The notes under the pieces were generated by a model, which worked only from the letters and a program-made list of their open reading frames with translations, searched no databases and was not told the origin of the DNA. Source: an uncultured Desulfobacteraceae bacterium (GTDB taxonomy: Bacteria; Desulfobacterota; Desulfobacteria; Desulfobacterales; Desulfatirhabdiaceae). Taken from it: a DNA stretch of 64,000 nt. Positions 38,424 through 47,504 of the stretch are shown one piece after another (the stretch's first letter is position 1; each line of letters opens with the position of its first letter). Where the stretch lies: contig CAJBLH010000279.1 of the NCBI GenBank assembly GCA_903953895.1, forward strand, positions 1 through 64,000, given 5' to 3'. The translations under genes were made by a program, and so were the position numbers.

Positions 38424-39281
38424 GTGAAAGATGCAAAAAAAATCATGAAGCCATTTTCTGAATTCCCTGTTTCCAATGTATTTTCATTGCGATATGTTTT
38501 GACGGACATTGATGATACCCTGACGCTGAGCGGTCGCCTGCCATCCATTGCATTTGTTTCGATGGAAAAATTACAGGAAGCAGGCATCGCCGTAATTCCC
38601 ATCACAGGTCGGCCGGCCGGCTGGTGCGACCATATTGCCCGGATGTGGCCTGTGAACGGCGTCGTGGGTGAAAACGGCGCGTTTTATTTTTGCTATGACT
38701 GCCTTTCCCGTAAAATGACACGGCGCTACTGGAAGCCCGAGAAAGAACGCCGCGCAGACCGAAAGCGCCTGGTAGCCATTGAAAAGCAGATCCGGAAATC
38801 GGTTCCCGCTTCACGGGTGGCTTCGGATCAGGCTTACCGGGAAGCGGATCTGGCCATTGATTTTTGTGAGGATGTGTTGCCGCTGTCGCTGTCGGACATT
38901 GATCGCATTGTCGCCTGTTTTACGGAAGCCGGGGCTCAGGCCAAAATCAGCTCCATTCATGTCAATGGCTGGTTCGGCAATTACGATAAACTGATCATGA
39001 CCCGCCTGCTCTTTGAAGAAGTGTTTTCCAAGAATCTGGATGCCATCAAAAACCAGGTGATTTTTGCCGGGGATTCCCCCAATGATGCGCCCATGTTTGG
39101 TTTTTTCCCCAATTCCGTTGGAGTGGCCAATGTAAAAAACTTTATGGGAAAAATGGTACATGATCCGGCCTGGGTCACAGCAGGGGAAGGGGGGGTGGGA
39201 TTTGCAGAGATGGTTGATCACCTGATTGCCTGCCGAAAATTGTTGGAATCTGAGAGTCCTGTTTGCAGAAACTTATGTTGA
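38424..39281 (+). CDS. HAD-superfamily hydrolase (type IIB)
   Basis: 285 residues from a GTG at 38424; an ATG at 38445 is an alternative. Motif I LTDIDDTLTLSGR (catalytic Asp near 29 and 31), motif II ITGR, and motif III/IV FAGDSPNDAPMFGFF near 215-229 are typical of Cof/sugar-phosphatase-like HAD-IIB enzymes. It likely removes phosphate from a small molecule such as a sugar phosphate; the specific substrate is unknown. Convergent with the nucleoside phosphorylase gene 61 nt downstream. Confidence 0.83.
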   Translation: MKDAKKIMKPFSEFPVSNVFSLRYVLTDIDDTLTLSGRLPSIAFVSMEKLQEAGIAVIPITGRPAGWCDHIARMWPVNGVVGENGAFYFCYDCLSRKMTRRYWKPEKERRADRKRLVAIEKQIRKSVPASRVASDQAYREADLAIDFCEDVLPLSLSDIDRIVACFTEAGAQAKISSIHVNGWFGNYDKLIMTRLLFEEVFSKNLDAIKNQVIFAGDSPNDAPMFGFFPNSVGVANVKNFMGKMVHDPAWVTAGEGGVGFAEMVDHLIACRKLLESESPVCRNLC

Positions 39282-39341
39282 TTTTTTAATCGCGCCGGCA
39301 TCTGGAACCATCCGCGACAACTCCATAAGATTTCATGAATG

Positions 39342-40175
39342 CTACATGGCCTTGACAAGAGATGCAATCAGTTGTTGCAGGGCGGGTGCGGCTCTTCGGG
39401 CAACATCAAGGATTTCTTCAAGTGTTGCGGGAACGGGATTTTCAGGGGTATGTACATTGGTAATGGTTGAAATCCCGATCACTTTCATTCCTGCCTGCAC
39501 GGCCACGATAACTTCCATGATGGTGGAAAATCCGACTGCCGATGCGCCGATGGTTTGCAGAAAATGAATTTCAGCCGGGGTTTCGAGAGAAGGACCCAAT
39601 AGACCCACGTAAACACCGGTTTGAAGAGGCAAATTCAACTGACTGCCGATGGTTGAGGCCAGTTTGGTTAGATTCGGATCATAGGCATGGGCCATGTCTG
39701 GAAAACGGTTTCCCCAATTCGGTTCATGGGGGCCGACCAGCGGATTTCGACCTGTCAGGTTGATATGATCCTGAATGATCATGATATCCCCGGATGAAAA
39801 CTGGGAATTTAAGCCGCCCGCGGCATTGGAAACGATGAATTGCTTGATGCCTAGCTCCTGCATGACCCTTATCGAAAAAGTAACCTCCTGCGGAGAATAT
39901 CCTTCATAAAGATGAAATCTGCCTTTAAATACCGCTACCTGCCTGCCCTGGAGCGCGCCGATGACAAGCTGCCCCGGATGTCCTTCCACAGTTGAAACCG
40001 GAAAATGCGGAATATCCTGATATGCAAATTGCGTGTGTACTAAAACACCGTCCGCACATTCACCCAGTCCGGTGCCGGTTAGAATGGCGATTTCAGGAAC
40101 ATTTGAAAGTTGTGACCGGATATGGCCTGCAGCAGCGATAGCCTTGTCTTTAAGCGATTTCATGGCAGTCCCCAT
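39342..40175 (-). CDS. Purine nucleoside phosphorylase
   Basis: 277 residues, usual for the trimeric PNP family. GTGLGECADGV near 34-44 (phosphate binding), GRFHLYEGYSPQEVTF near 85-100, SNAAGGLN and the GPSLETPAEIHFLQTIGASAVGFST block with its purine-site Glu. It splits purine nucleosides with phosphate to base plus ribose-1-phosphate. A related MTA phosphorylase is an alternative but the VGFST sequence and length favour PNP. An in-frame Met at residue 5 is another possible start. Confidence 0.9.
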   Translation of the reverse strand: MGTAMKSLKDKAIAAAGHIRSQLSNVPEIAILTGTGLGECADGVLVHTQFAYQDIPHFPVSTVEGHPGQLVIGALQGRQVAVFKGRFHLYEGYSPQEVTFSIRVMQELGIKQFIVSNAAGGLNSQFSSGDIMIIQDHINLTGRNPLVGPHEPNWGNRFPDMAHAYDPNLTKLASTIGSQLNLPLQTGVYVGLLGPSLETPAEIHFLQTIGASAVGFSTIMEVIVAVQAGMKVIGISTITNVHTPENPVPATLEEILDVARRAAPALQQLIASLVKAM

Positions 40176-40399
40176 TACGTTAAAAAATACACCTTAATTG
40201 ATTAACTTCCAGTGTCATCATAACTCATGAATGCTTGGACAGTCAAGAATCTGGAAACGATTATATTGACATTATTTAGCAATTATGAGAAGTTATACCC
40301 ACTAAAAAAAATGATAAGCGTTCAGTCGGGTTTATGGGTATTGCTTTTTTATGGCCGCGATTGACATGAATTTAAACCCAGAATGAACAGGTATCGCCC

Positions 40400-40753
40400 A
40401 TGAAATTATCCGAAATTAAAAATTCGTTGAATGCACAAATTTTGTTCGGGCATGACCAGATGGACATGAATATCGCTGGGGCCGGTGGTGCGGATCTGAT
40501 GGAGGATGTCCTGTCGGCTGTAGCCAAAGGTTCTGTTCTGTTGACGGGACTCACGACAGAACAGGCTTTAAGAACGGCCACGATCGCAGGGGTCTCGGCT
40601 ATCGTCATTGTCCGGGGAAAAAAACCGGATGCCAAAATGCTCGAAGCAGCGGTCGCTTCGGGTATTCCGATATTGCGAACGCGGTATTCATTGTTCGTGG
40701 CTTGCGGACGATTGTACATGGATGGTCTCAGGGGGCTTGACGGGTCGTGGTAA
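40400..40753 (+). CDS. DRTGG domain protein
   Basis: 117 residues consisting only of a DRTGG domain: DMNIAGAGGADLMEDVLS, then GSVLLTGLTTEQALRTATIA, AIVIVRGKKPDA and TRYSLFVACGRLY. In other proteins this domain is found in phosphotransacetylases and regulators and is suspected to bind a ligand. Stand-alone copies often occur near iron-hydrogenase or anti-sigma genes in anaerobes; here it stands by itself, upstream of the rpsF operon. Function unknown. Confidence 0.8.
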   Translation: MKLSEIKNSLNAQILFGHDQMDMNIAGAGGADLMEDVLSAVAKGSVLLTGLTTEQALRTATIAGVSAIVIVRGKKPDAKMLEAAVASGIPILRTRYSLFVACGRLYMDGLRGLDGSW

Positions 40754-40841
40754 CTCATGCCGACCGAACATGATTGTTTCTTCGTTCTGGAATTTAGCAC
40801 CGTTACCCTATCTGAGCATCAGGTATAACTGTTTTTTACTG

Positions 40842-40871
40842 TTGACATTTTAAAGGTTTCAAGGATATTCT
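40842..40871 (+). promoter_or_regulatory. rpsF: Candidate promoter of the rpsF operon
   Basis: TTGACA at 40842-40847 and TATTCT at 40866-40871 with an 18-nt spacer, about 105 nt before rpsF, leaving room for a structured leader. Confidence 0.6.
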
Positions 40872-40885
40872 ATCAAATTTGAATT

Positions 40886-40924
40886 ATTCGACCTATACCA
40901 GATGGTGCTGGTATGTCTTCGAAT
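40886..40924 (+). promoter_or_regulatory. Leader hairpin upstream of rpsF, possible S6:S18 autoregulatory site
   Basis: An inner 7-bp stem (ATACCAG 40895-40901 with CTGGTAT 40908-40914, loop ATGGTG) sits on an outer 6-bp stem (ATTCGA 40886-40891 with TCGAAT 40919-40924), separated by an asymmetric internal loop (CCT opposite GTCT). S6:S18 complexes are known to bind leader hairpins of rpsF operons in several phyla; membership of this hairpin in that family is inference. Confidence 0.4.
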
Positions 40925-40977
40925 TTTGTGTCCTTGCTCTGAGTGGTTTCAGGGCTTAATATCCACAAGGAGGTTTT

Positions 40978-41418
40978 ATGAGAAGGTATGAGACAATTGT
41001 CATCGTTGATCCTGATGTTCCGGAGGATGAACGCAATTCCCTATGCGACAAAATCAAGGATGTCATCTTGCAGAAAAACGGGTCCTTGATTGAACTTGAA
41101 GAATGGGGAATCAAACGGCTGGCCTATGAAATTCGAAAAAAGATCAGAGGATATTATTTCCGCATCGATTATTGCGGTATCGGTGAATTGGTAGATGAAC
41201 TCGAGCGCTCTTTCCGGATCAATGATCGTTTTTTGAAATTCATGACCATCATGCTGGCTGAAAATGCCGATGTCGAAAAAATAAGAGAAGAAATCGCCGC
41301 CGCCAAATCTTCGCCTGTTAAGTCCATCGTGGATGACATATCCGGCGAATCGGAATCGCCATTTGATGAAAGTGTCGATTCATCATTTGATATTAACGAG
41401 GAAGAGGAGGAGGAATAA
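40978..41418 (+). CDS. rpsF: 30S ribosomal protein S6
   Basis: 146 residues with AAGGAGG before the ATG. The S6 fold is evident ([20 protein letters not shown], then [20 protein letters not shown] and [14 protein letters not shown]). The C-terminus is a long acidic extension ending in a run of Glu, as in several other bacteria where S6 is also glutamylated. It binds 16S rRNA with S18, encoded 2 nt downstream. Confidence 0.97.
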   Translation: MRRYETIVIVDPDVPEDERNSLCDKIKDVILQKNGSLIELEEWGIKRLAYEIRKKIRGYYFRIDYCGIGELVDELERSFRINDRFLKFMTIMLAENADVEKIREEIAAAKSSPVKSIVDDISGESESPFDESVDSSFDINEEEEEE

Positions 41419-41420
41419 AA

Positions 41421-41693
41421 ATGGCGCCTTACAGTTCAAACAAGCGTAAACCCGTAACGCGGAAAAAACGGGTTTTTCATCGTCGTAAAATCTGCCGTTT
41501 CTGCGCGGATGCAACAATTGTGATTGACTATAAAGATTCAAAATCTCTCCGATATTTCACAACCGAGCGAGGCAAAATCATTCCGAGACGTATTTCAGGA
41601 ACATGCGCCAAGCATCAGCGTCTCTTGACCGAGGCCATCAAGCGTGCCAGAACCATTGCACTGCTGCCTTTTGTCGGCTCTGTCGAGATGTAG
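41421..41693 (+). CDS. rpsR: 30S ribosomal protein S18
   Basis: 90 residues; basic N-terminus ([20 protein letters not shown]) with Cys residues (RKICRFCAD), then [20 protein letters not shown] and [20 protein letters not shown]. Binds 16S rRNA next to S6. It begins 2 nt after rpsF, in the usual rpsF-rpsR-rplI order, here interrupted by a membrane-protein gene before rplI. Confidence 0.97.
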   Translation: MAPYSSNKRKPVTRKKRVFHRRKICRFCADATIVIDYKDSKSLRYFTTERGKIIPRRISGTCAKHQRLLTEAIKRARTIALLPFVGSVEM

Positions 41694-41707
41694 ATATAGA
41701 CATTCAG

Positions 41708-41787
41708 AAAAATAATTTCGCGGCGTTATCGGTCGGAGGTACGCCACAGTATTATCTCCTCCCTGCTGCCTTGCGAAATGAATTTTT
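41708..41787 (+). repeat. Hairpin-forming repeat element with copy 2 of the 27-nt repeat
   Basis: Between rpsR and the DUF2232 gene. An imperfect inverted repeat pairs AAAAATAATTTCGC (about 41709-41722) with GCGAAATGAATTTTT (about 41773-41787), and GGAGG (about 41735) with CCTCC (about 41757). The right arm, 41759-41785, is identical over 27 nt to 2507-2533. It looks like a small palindromic dispersed element; it could also affect readthrough inside the operon. Confidence 0.5.
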
Positions 41788-41818
41788 TGAAAGTCTATGG
41801 TATATAAGGATTTAGCCT

Positions 41819-42784
41819 GTGTTGTTACCTGCAGATGGGGATGTACTGAAAAAGATCGCAAGTGGAGTCGGCTTTACCTGCCTGATGTTTGCCGCTACCC
41901 TGTATATTCCCATTATCGGGTTCATCAGCGCAGTGATGATTCCCCTGCCGATCAGCTATTACCGCTATAAGCTCGGAAGATCAGCCGGTGGGCTGATACT
42001 TGTCACAAGCTTTATCCTCATGGTGATCATGGCAGATGGCGTTTCATTTGATATCGCGCTGTTTGCGGTTCTACTGATACTGGGTTTTGTACTGGGTGAG
42101 ATGCTGGCAGAGGGTGTTTCCGTTGAAAAGACGGTACTTTATCCATGTCTGTCGGTCATTGCCTCCGGCATTGTCCTGGCGCTGTTCTACAGTGCCTTCA
42201 GCCAGACGGAGTTCAGCAGTCTGGTCAATCTCTATGTCAAGAAGAATCTGGAACTGACGCTTGAGTTATACCGACAAATGGCGATGCCTGAAGAAACTCT
42301 TCAGACACTTTCACGGTCGATGGAGACCATTCAGTTCGTGTTGGTTCGGATCATTCCGGGAATGGCAGTCATGTCCGGACTTTTTGTAAGCTGGATCAAT
42401 ATGCTCATGATAAGGTCGCTGACCAGATTCAAAGGGTTGAAGACGCCGGAGTTCGGCATCCTGACCCAATGGAAGTCACCGGAGGTTTTGGTCTGGATCG
42501 TGATTGCCGGAGGGGTACTGCTGCTGATTCCGGTCAAATTTCTGAAAATTATCGGGCTGAATATCGTGCTTGCTCTGGTCATGATTTATTTTATTCAGGG
42601 GATTTCCATTGTTTCGTTTTATTTTGATAAAAGGAATTTCCCGAGAATGTTAAGAGGGGTGCTGTACGGTCTGATCGGGATACAGCAACTGTTTTCCCTG
42701 CTGGTTATCGGCTTGGGCTTTTTCGATTTATGGATTGATTTTAGAAGAATTGATAAAAATGAAAAGCTTGACATCGAATCATAA
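41819..42784 (+). CDS. DUF2232 (YybS-like) membrane protein
   Basis: 321 residues from a GTG at 41819 with AAGGA 8 nt upstream. About eight hydrophobic segments. The pattern of paired N-terminal helices, a central amphipathic stretch (NLYVKKNLELTLELYRQMAM) and C-terminal SFYFDKRNFPRMLRGVLYGLIGIQQL matches YybS/DUF2232 proteins, which in many bacteria lie beside rpsR/rplI, as here. Function unknown; inner membrane. Between rpsR and rplI in the operon. Confidence 0.82.
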   Translation: MLLPADGDVLKKIASGVGFTCLMFAATLYIPIIGFISAVMIPLPISYYRYKLGRSAGGLILVTSFILMVIMADGVSFDIALFAVLLILGFVLGEMLAEGVSVEKTVLYPCLSVIASGIVLALFYSAFSQTEFSSLVNLYVKKNLELTLELYRQMAMPEETLQTLSRSMETIQFVLVRIIPGMAVMSGLFVSWINMLMIRSLTRFKGLKTPEFGILTQWKSPEVLVWIVIAGGVLLLIPVKFLKIIGLNIVLALVMIYFIQGISIVSFYFDKRNFPRMLRGVLYGLIGIQQLFSLLVIGLGFFDLWIDFRRIDKNEKLDIES

Positions 42785-42832
42785 ATTTCGCCCGATGCGG
42801 CGAATCAGCTTTGGTGATATGTGGAGGACATT

Positions 42833-43276
42833 ATGAAAGTCATTTTAACCGAGACCATCGAATCTCTGGGCATTATCGGCAGCGAGGTCAAAGTTGCCGA
42901 TGGATATGCACGAAATTATCTGCTGCCCCAGAAAAAGGCTGTTGTAGCCAGTCTGCAAAACCATAAACTGTTTGAACAACAAAAAGTCCGGGTCGATCTT
43001 CAGATTGCCAAGGAAAAAGGCATTGCCGAGGAAATGGCCAAAAAACTGGAGGGTATCATCTGCACCATTCCCGCCAGGGTCAGTGATGAAAACCGCTTAT
43101 ACGGGTCCATCACGACCCGCGATATTATCGACGCGCTGGCCGCCAAAGAAATTATCGTCGAAAAGAAAATGATCCTGATGAAAGAGCCCATTAAAACTTT
43201 GGGCGCATACCAAATTCCGATCCGCGTGTACAAAGGGGTTGAACCCGAAATCACGGTCGAAATCGTATCCGACTGA
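42833..43276 (+). CDS. rplI: 50S ribosomal protein L9
   Basis: 147 residues from the ATG at 42833 (GGAGGA upstream); a start 12 nt earlier is less likely. The L9 N-terminal signature is MKVILTETIESLGIIGSEVK, VADGYARNYLLPQKKAV; a long connecting helix and a C-terminal domain ending VEPEITVEIVSD follow. Binds 23S rRNA near the L1 stalk. Confidence 0.97.
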   Translation: MKVILTETIESLGIIGSEVKVADGYARNYLLPQKKAVVASLQNHKLFEQQKVRVDLQIAKEKGIAEEMAKKLEGIICTIPARVSDENRLYGSITTRDIIDALAAKEIIVEKKMILMKEPIKTLGAYQIPIRVYKGVEPEITVEIVSD

Positions 43277-43310
43277 ATGCGGTCGGTCAAATCAGGTTGA
43301 TCAGGGTGAG

Positions 43311-43356
43311 AAAGGGCGAGGAAGTTGAGAAACAACGCAATTTCTTCACCCTTTTT
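43311..43356 (+). terminator. Hairpin with U-tract between rplI and dnaB
   Basis: A 17-bp stem with one mismatch (43311-43327 with 43338-43354, 10-nt loop) ending in TTTTT at 43352-43356. It looks like a terminator or attenuator separating the ribosomal genes from dnaB, which starts 39 nt later. Confidence 0.55.
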
Positions 43357-43394
43357 CAGCTTTCTCAGCCATACCTCGTACCTGGTCATCTGTT

Positions 43395-44747
43395 ATGAAA
43401 TCCCAACAAGATCCATCTCTTTACCACCTTCCTCCCCATAGTCTTGAAGCTGAAGAAGCCATTATCAGCGCCATTTTGCATGACAACAGCACCTTGATGG
43501 ACGTTGTCGAGGTTCTGGCTGCGGATGATTTCTATCGTTCCGCCCATCAGAGAATATACGCCACCATGATGGAGCTCTATGGGAAGGGGGAACCGGTCGA
43601 TCTGGTAACCCTGACCAATGCCCTGAAAGCCAAGGGGCATCTTGAGACTGTGGGGGGTGTTTCTAGTATCGTACAGATTCTGGAATCGGTTCCGATTGCC
43701 GTCAATGCTGTTCATTATGCCAGAATCATTCATGACAAGGGCTGTCTCCGCCGACTGATCGAAAAAGCCAATCTTATCGTCAAGCGGTGCTTTGAGGATC
43801 AGGGAGATGTTGATGATATCCTGGATTTTGCTGAATCTGCGATTTTTGAGATTTCCGATAACAAGATCAAACCGGGCTTCAATCACATCCGTTCTCTGAT
43901 CGACCAGAATATCGATAAACTCGAAGAACGTCAGGGCAATAAAACCTTGTTGACCGGTGTACCGACGGGCTTTACCGGGCTGGACCATTTAACGTCAGGA
44001 TTTCAGCGCTCGGATCTGATCATTCTCGCCGCACGCCCGAGCATGGGGAAAACAGCGTTGGCCCTGAATATTGTTCGAAACGCCGCTGTCGACCACAATG
44101 TTCCCTGCGCGATATTCTCACTGGAAATGTCCAAAGAACAGCTTTCCATGAGAATGTTGTGCGCCGAAGCCCGAATTGATTCGGCAAGGTTGCGTGACGG
44201 TTTTTTCAGTGATGACGACTGGGAGCGACTCACGCACGCCGCCGGGATTCTTTCCGACGCACCGATTTATATTGACGATTCTCCTGAGATTACCTCCATG
44301 ACCATTCGGGCAAAGGCTAGAAGATTGAAGATGGAAAAAGACCTGGGGATGATCGTCATCGATTATATTCAGCTCATGAAAAGCTCGATATCCAACGATC
44401 GCAGAGATCTGGAAATCTCAGAGATATCCAGATCCATCAAGTCCCTGGCCCGGGAGCTGGATCTTCCCATAGTAGCGTTGTCTCAGCTTAACAGAAAGCT
44501 GGAAGAAAGAAGCGATAAGCATCCCCAACTCTCGGATCTGCGGGAATCCGGAGCACTCGAGCAGGACGCCGATGTGGTGACATTCATCTATCGAGATGAA
44601 GTGTATAACCGGGATGAAAACAATCCGAACCGGGGGAAAGCCGAAGTTATCGTTGCCAAACACAGAAACGGGCCCACGGGTTTGGCGCCGCTCACATTTC
44701 TGAAATCCTATACCCGTTTTGAAAATCCGGCTCCTGAAATCAGATGA
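43395..44747 (+). CDS. dnaB: Replicative DNA helicase DnaB
   Basis: 450 residues. N-terminal helical domain (PPHSLEAEEAIISAILHDNST), linker, and a RecA-like C-terminal domain with Walker A ARPSMGKTALALNI (about 213-226), SLEMSKEQLSMRML, LGMIVIDYIQLM (Walker B) and the DADVVTFIYRDEVY end block. No intein. Unwinds DNA at the fork as a hexamer. rplI-dnaB adjacency is common in bacteria. Its stop overlaps the hflX start by 4 nt. Confidence 0.97.
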   Translation: MKSQQDPSLYHLPPHSLEAEEAIISAILHDNSTLMDVVEVLAADDFYRSAHQRIYATMMELYGKGEPVDLVTLTNALKAKGHLETVGGVSSIVQILESVPIAVNAVHYARIIHDKGCLRRLIEKANLIVKRCFEDQGDVDDILDFAESAIFEISDNKIKPGFNHIRSLIDQNIDKLEERQGNKTLLTGVPTGFTGLDHLTSGFQRSDLIILAARPSMGKTALALNIVRNAAVDHNVPCAIFSLEMSKEQLSMRMLCAEARIDSARLRDGFFSDDDWERLTHAAGILSDAPIYIDDSPEITSMTIRAKARRLKMEKDLGMIVIDYIQLMKSSISNDRRDLEISEISRSIKSLARELDLPIVALSQLNRKLEERSDKHPQLSDLRESGALEQDADVVTFIYRDEVYNRDENNPNRGKAEVIVAKHRNGPTGLAPLTFLKSYTRFENPAPEIR

Positions 44748-46390
44748 AAAAAATTCATGGTAACACTTCAGGTTTAAAATCCGGCCAGATTTCGGAACTT
44801 GAAGATATTTACGACAGGCGGGTTTCTCCGCAATATCTGGTTTCCCCTGAAATCACGGATGCACTCTGCCGGATTTCTCATGAAATCCGTCGCCAGATCG
44901 GGATTTTGGTCAACCGCCAGGGCAAGGTTGTATCGGTCATTGTCGGAGACCATCACGGTATCGTGCTTCCGGATGTCAGTGAATACCGAAGCGCAACAGA
45001 CAGGCTGAAGGGAATTCGGTGCATTCACACCCACCTGAAAGCCGAGCCCATTTCCCACGATGATTTAACGGATCTTTCGCTGCTTCGCCTGGATATGATG
45101 GCTGTTCTGACCCTGACTCCCGACGGGAAGCCCCGGGAAGTGACGGCAGCGCACGTTCTGCCGTCTGCAACAGATGCGGCGCCGTATCGCATCCTGCCAT
45201 CTTTTTCGGTAAACCGGCTGGATATGGGTTGTCTGGATCTGATTCACGCCATTGAATCTGAACTCGGACAGGCTATCACGTTGCGTGAATCCAGAACAGG
45301 CTCCAGTCGCGGTCAGGAAAAAGCACTTCTGATCAGCGTTTCGACGGAACCACACAAGTCTGCCATGGATTCATTGGAAGAACTCAAAGAGCTTGCCCGT
45401 TCCTGCGGCATATTTGTGGTAGACTCCGTATTGCAGCACCGCAGGCAGGTAGACCCACGTTTTTTGATGGGCAGCGGCAAACTTCAGGAAATAGCGCTTC
45501 TGGCCATCCAGAAAGGGGTGGATATCATTATTTTCGATCAAGAACTCAATCCTTCCCAAATTCGTTCCATTGCCGATCAGATCGCGATGAAGGTGATCGA
45601 TCGGACCCAGTTGATTCTGGATATTTTCGCTCAGCGCGCCCGGTCCCGTGAGGGCAAGCTTCAGGTGGAGCTGGCACAGTTGAAATACCTGCTGCCGCGG
45701 TTGGCCACTAAAAATACCGCCATGTCCCGGTTGACTGGCGGCATCGGCGGCAGGGGGCCTGGCGAAACCAAACTGGAGATCAATCGAAGACGGGCCAGAG
45801 ATCGCATCGTCCGACTGGAAAAAGCATTGGCTGAAGTGGCTCAACATCGCAGCCAGCAAAAGGCCAGGCGTCGCAAACAGGGTCTGCCTGTCATCTCGAT
45901 CATCGGATATACGAATGCCGGCAAATCGACACTGTTAAATACTCTGACCCAGAGTCAGGTACTCGCAGAGCAGCGTCTTTTCGCCACCCTGGATCCTTCC
46001 AGCCGCAGGCTCAGGTTTCCCAGAGACATCGATGTCATTATTACGGATACCGTCGGTTTTATCAAAAATCTTCCCCAGGACCTGCAGGTTGCCTTTCGTG
46101 CGACTCTTGAAGAACTAGAATCTGCAGATCTGCTGCTGCATGTGATCGATATCAGCAATCCTCGCTGCGAGGATCAGATCCAATCGGTGGAAACGATTCT
46201 GGAAAGCCTGGCGTTGAATCAAATCCCCTGTCTGCGGGTTCTGAACAAGCAGGATGCGCTGTCTCGGTCGGAAGTTGAGCGGTGCGTGAACTACTATGGC
46301 GGTATTACCGTTTCAGCCAACGATAAAACCACATTGCTGCCGCTGATCGAAGCAATGGCCCAGACCATCGAGCAGCGACAAAAAGATTGA
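44744..46390 (+). CDS. hflX: GTPase HflX
   Basis: 548 residues, longer than E. coli HflX (426) because of an N-terminal extension of about 120 residues like that of other Deltaproteobacteria and archaea. The HflX domain shows DPRFLMGSGKLQEIA and FDQELNPSQIRSIAD, a glycine-rich GGIGGRGPGETKLE, and the G domain G1 GYTNAGKSTLL, G3 DTVGF and G4 NKQD. HflX binds 50S subunits and rescues or splits stalled ribosomes. Start overlaps dnaB (ATGA), so it is coupled. Confidence 0.95.
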   Translation: MKKIHGNTSGLKSGQISELEDIYDRRVSPQYLVSPEITDALCRISHEIRRQIGILVNRQGKVVSVIVGDHHGIVLPDVSEYRSATDRLKGIRCIHTHLKAEPISHDDLTDLSLLRLDMMAVLTLTPDGKPREVTAAHVLPSATDAAPYRILPSFSVNRLDMGCLDLIHAIESELGQAITLRESRTGSSRGQEKALLISVSTEPHKSAMDSLEELKELARSCGIFVVDSVLQHRRQVDPRFLMGSGKLQEIALLAIQKGVDIIIFDQELNPSQIRSIADQIAMKVIDRTQLILDIFAQRARSREGKLQVELAQLKYLLPRLATKNTAMSRLTGGIGGRGPGETKLEINRRRARDRIVRLEKALAEVAQHRSQQKARRRKQGLPVISIIGYTNAGKSTLLNTLTQSQVLAEQRLFATLDPSSRRLRFPRDIDVIITDTVGFIKNLPQDLQVAFRATLEELESADLLLHVIDISNPRCEDQIQSVETILESLALNQIPCLRVLNKQDALSRSEVERCVNYYGGITVSANDKTTLLPLIEAMAQTIEQRQKD

Positions 46391-46427
46391 CATCTCCTGG
46401 AAAAGACATATAAGCGAAACAGACGAT

Positions 46428-47210
46428 ATGGATATTGAACGCATCAAAACAGTCGGCATTGGCGCCGCCTACAACGGCGGCCGGGTTCTTCGCTCATTTA
46501 TGGGCAAAATCAAAGCTCCAGACCATAAAGGCGCCATCGACCTGGTTACCGAAGCGGATCTGGGATCGGAAAAAGTTATTATCGAATCAATCCATAAGGC
46601 TTTTCCCGACCATGCCATTCTAGCTGAAGAAAGCGGGATGAGCGGCGAAAATCCGGAGAGCAGGTGGATTATCGACCCTTTGGACGGCACCACCAATTAT
46701 ACCCATCAACTGGGGTTGTTTGGAGTATCCATCGCTTTCGAGTCGGCAGGAAAAATCATCATCGGTATTGTTCTGAACCCAGTGTCCGGCGAATTGTTTA
46801 CGGCAGTACAGGGGCAGGGCGCTCGGCTGAACGGCAGACCCATTCATGTCTCTGAAACCCTCCTGGTTTCGGACAGTCTTCTTGTTACCGGGTTTGCCTA
46901 TAATTTCAAAGAGATATTTCGTGATGTGATGCTTCGGTTCGCCAACTGCCAGCGGGCTTCGCAAGGTGTGCGGCGGCTGGGTTCGGCTTCTCTGGATCTG
47001 TGTTTTCTGGCATGTGGACGATTTGACGGATATTGGGAACAGAACCTGAAACCCTGGGACACGGCGGCCGGTTACCTGATTGCTAGGGAAGCAGGGGCTT
47101 ACATCACGGATTTTACGAATCGGGCATATTCTATATACGGCAGCGAGATTCTTGCAACCAATGGTTCGATACATGAGGAAATGCGCAGACTATTAAAGGA
47201 AGAAGCATGA
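46428..47210 (+). CDS. Inositol monophosphatase family protein
   Basis: 260 residues. Metal-binding motifs EADLGSEKVIIESI, AEESG (about 65-69), IDPLDGTTNYTHQL (about 80-93) and the C-terminal WDTAAGYLIAREAGA (about 207-221) are complete. It probably dephosphorylates inositol-1-phosphate or a related monophosphate (SuhB-like); other substrates of the family such as fructose-bisphosphate or PAP cannot be excluded. It starts 37 nt after hflX and its stop overlaps the next small gene. Confidence 0.92.
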   Translation: MDIERIKTVGIGAAYNGGRVLRSFMGKIKAPDHKGAIDLVTEADLGSEKVIIESIHKAFPDHAILAEESGMSGENPESRWIIDPLDGTTNYTHQLGLFGVSIAFESAGKIIIGIVLNPVSGELFTAVQGQGARLNGRPIHVSETLLVSDSLLVTGFAYNFKEIFRDVMLRFANCQRASQGVRRLGSASLDLCFLACGRFDGYWEQNLKPWDTAAGYLIAREAGAYITDFTNRAYSIYGSEILATNGSIHEEMRRLLKEEA

Positions 47211-47407
47211 AAAAAAAGAAGGCTAATACGGCTGAAGTGTTGGGTGATGATCTGGGGTGCATTGGAGATTTCAATGCCGAAGATCGGATGTGTTTGAATT
47301 TATGCGCGCTCAGATTACGTTGCTCTATTGAAAGCAGGTACGGCATCCGGGCTGAAATCCTGGAGGAGTTGATGTATTCGGAAACATTTTCTGAGAAAAA
47401 TCAATAG
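47207..47407 (+). CDS. Small hypothetical protein
   Basis: 66 residues. The ATG overlaps the preceding stop (ATGA), and an AAGGAAGAAG ribosome site lies within the end of the phosphatase gene, so it is likely translated. It is charged, has three Cys (AEDRMCLNLCALRLRC) and no membrane segment. Family not recognised. Confidence 0.5.
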   Translation: MKKKKANTAEVLGDDLGCIGDFNAEDRMCLNLCALRLRCSIESRYGIRAEILEELMYSETFSEKNQ

Positions 47408-47504
47408 CCCCACTAACGCTCTGCCGATCGGCCCTTGTATGCGGGCCACCTCCGCTTTATGTTTCCATATGCCGCAAACAGCGTTTTTGAGTCTCCCCAA
47501 AACC

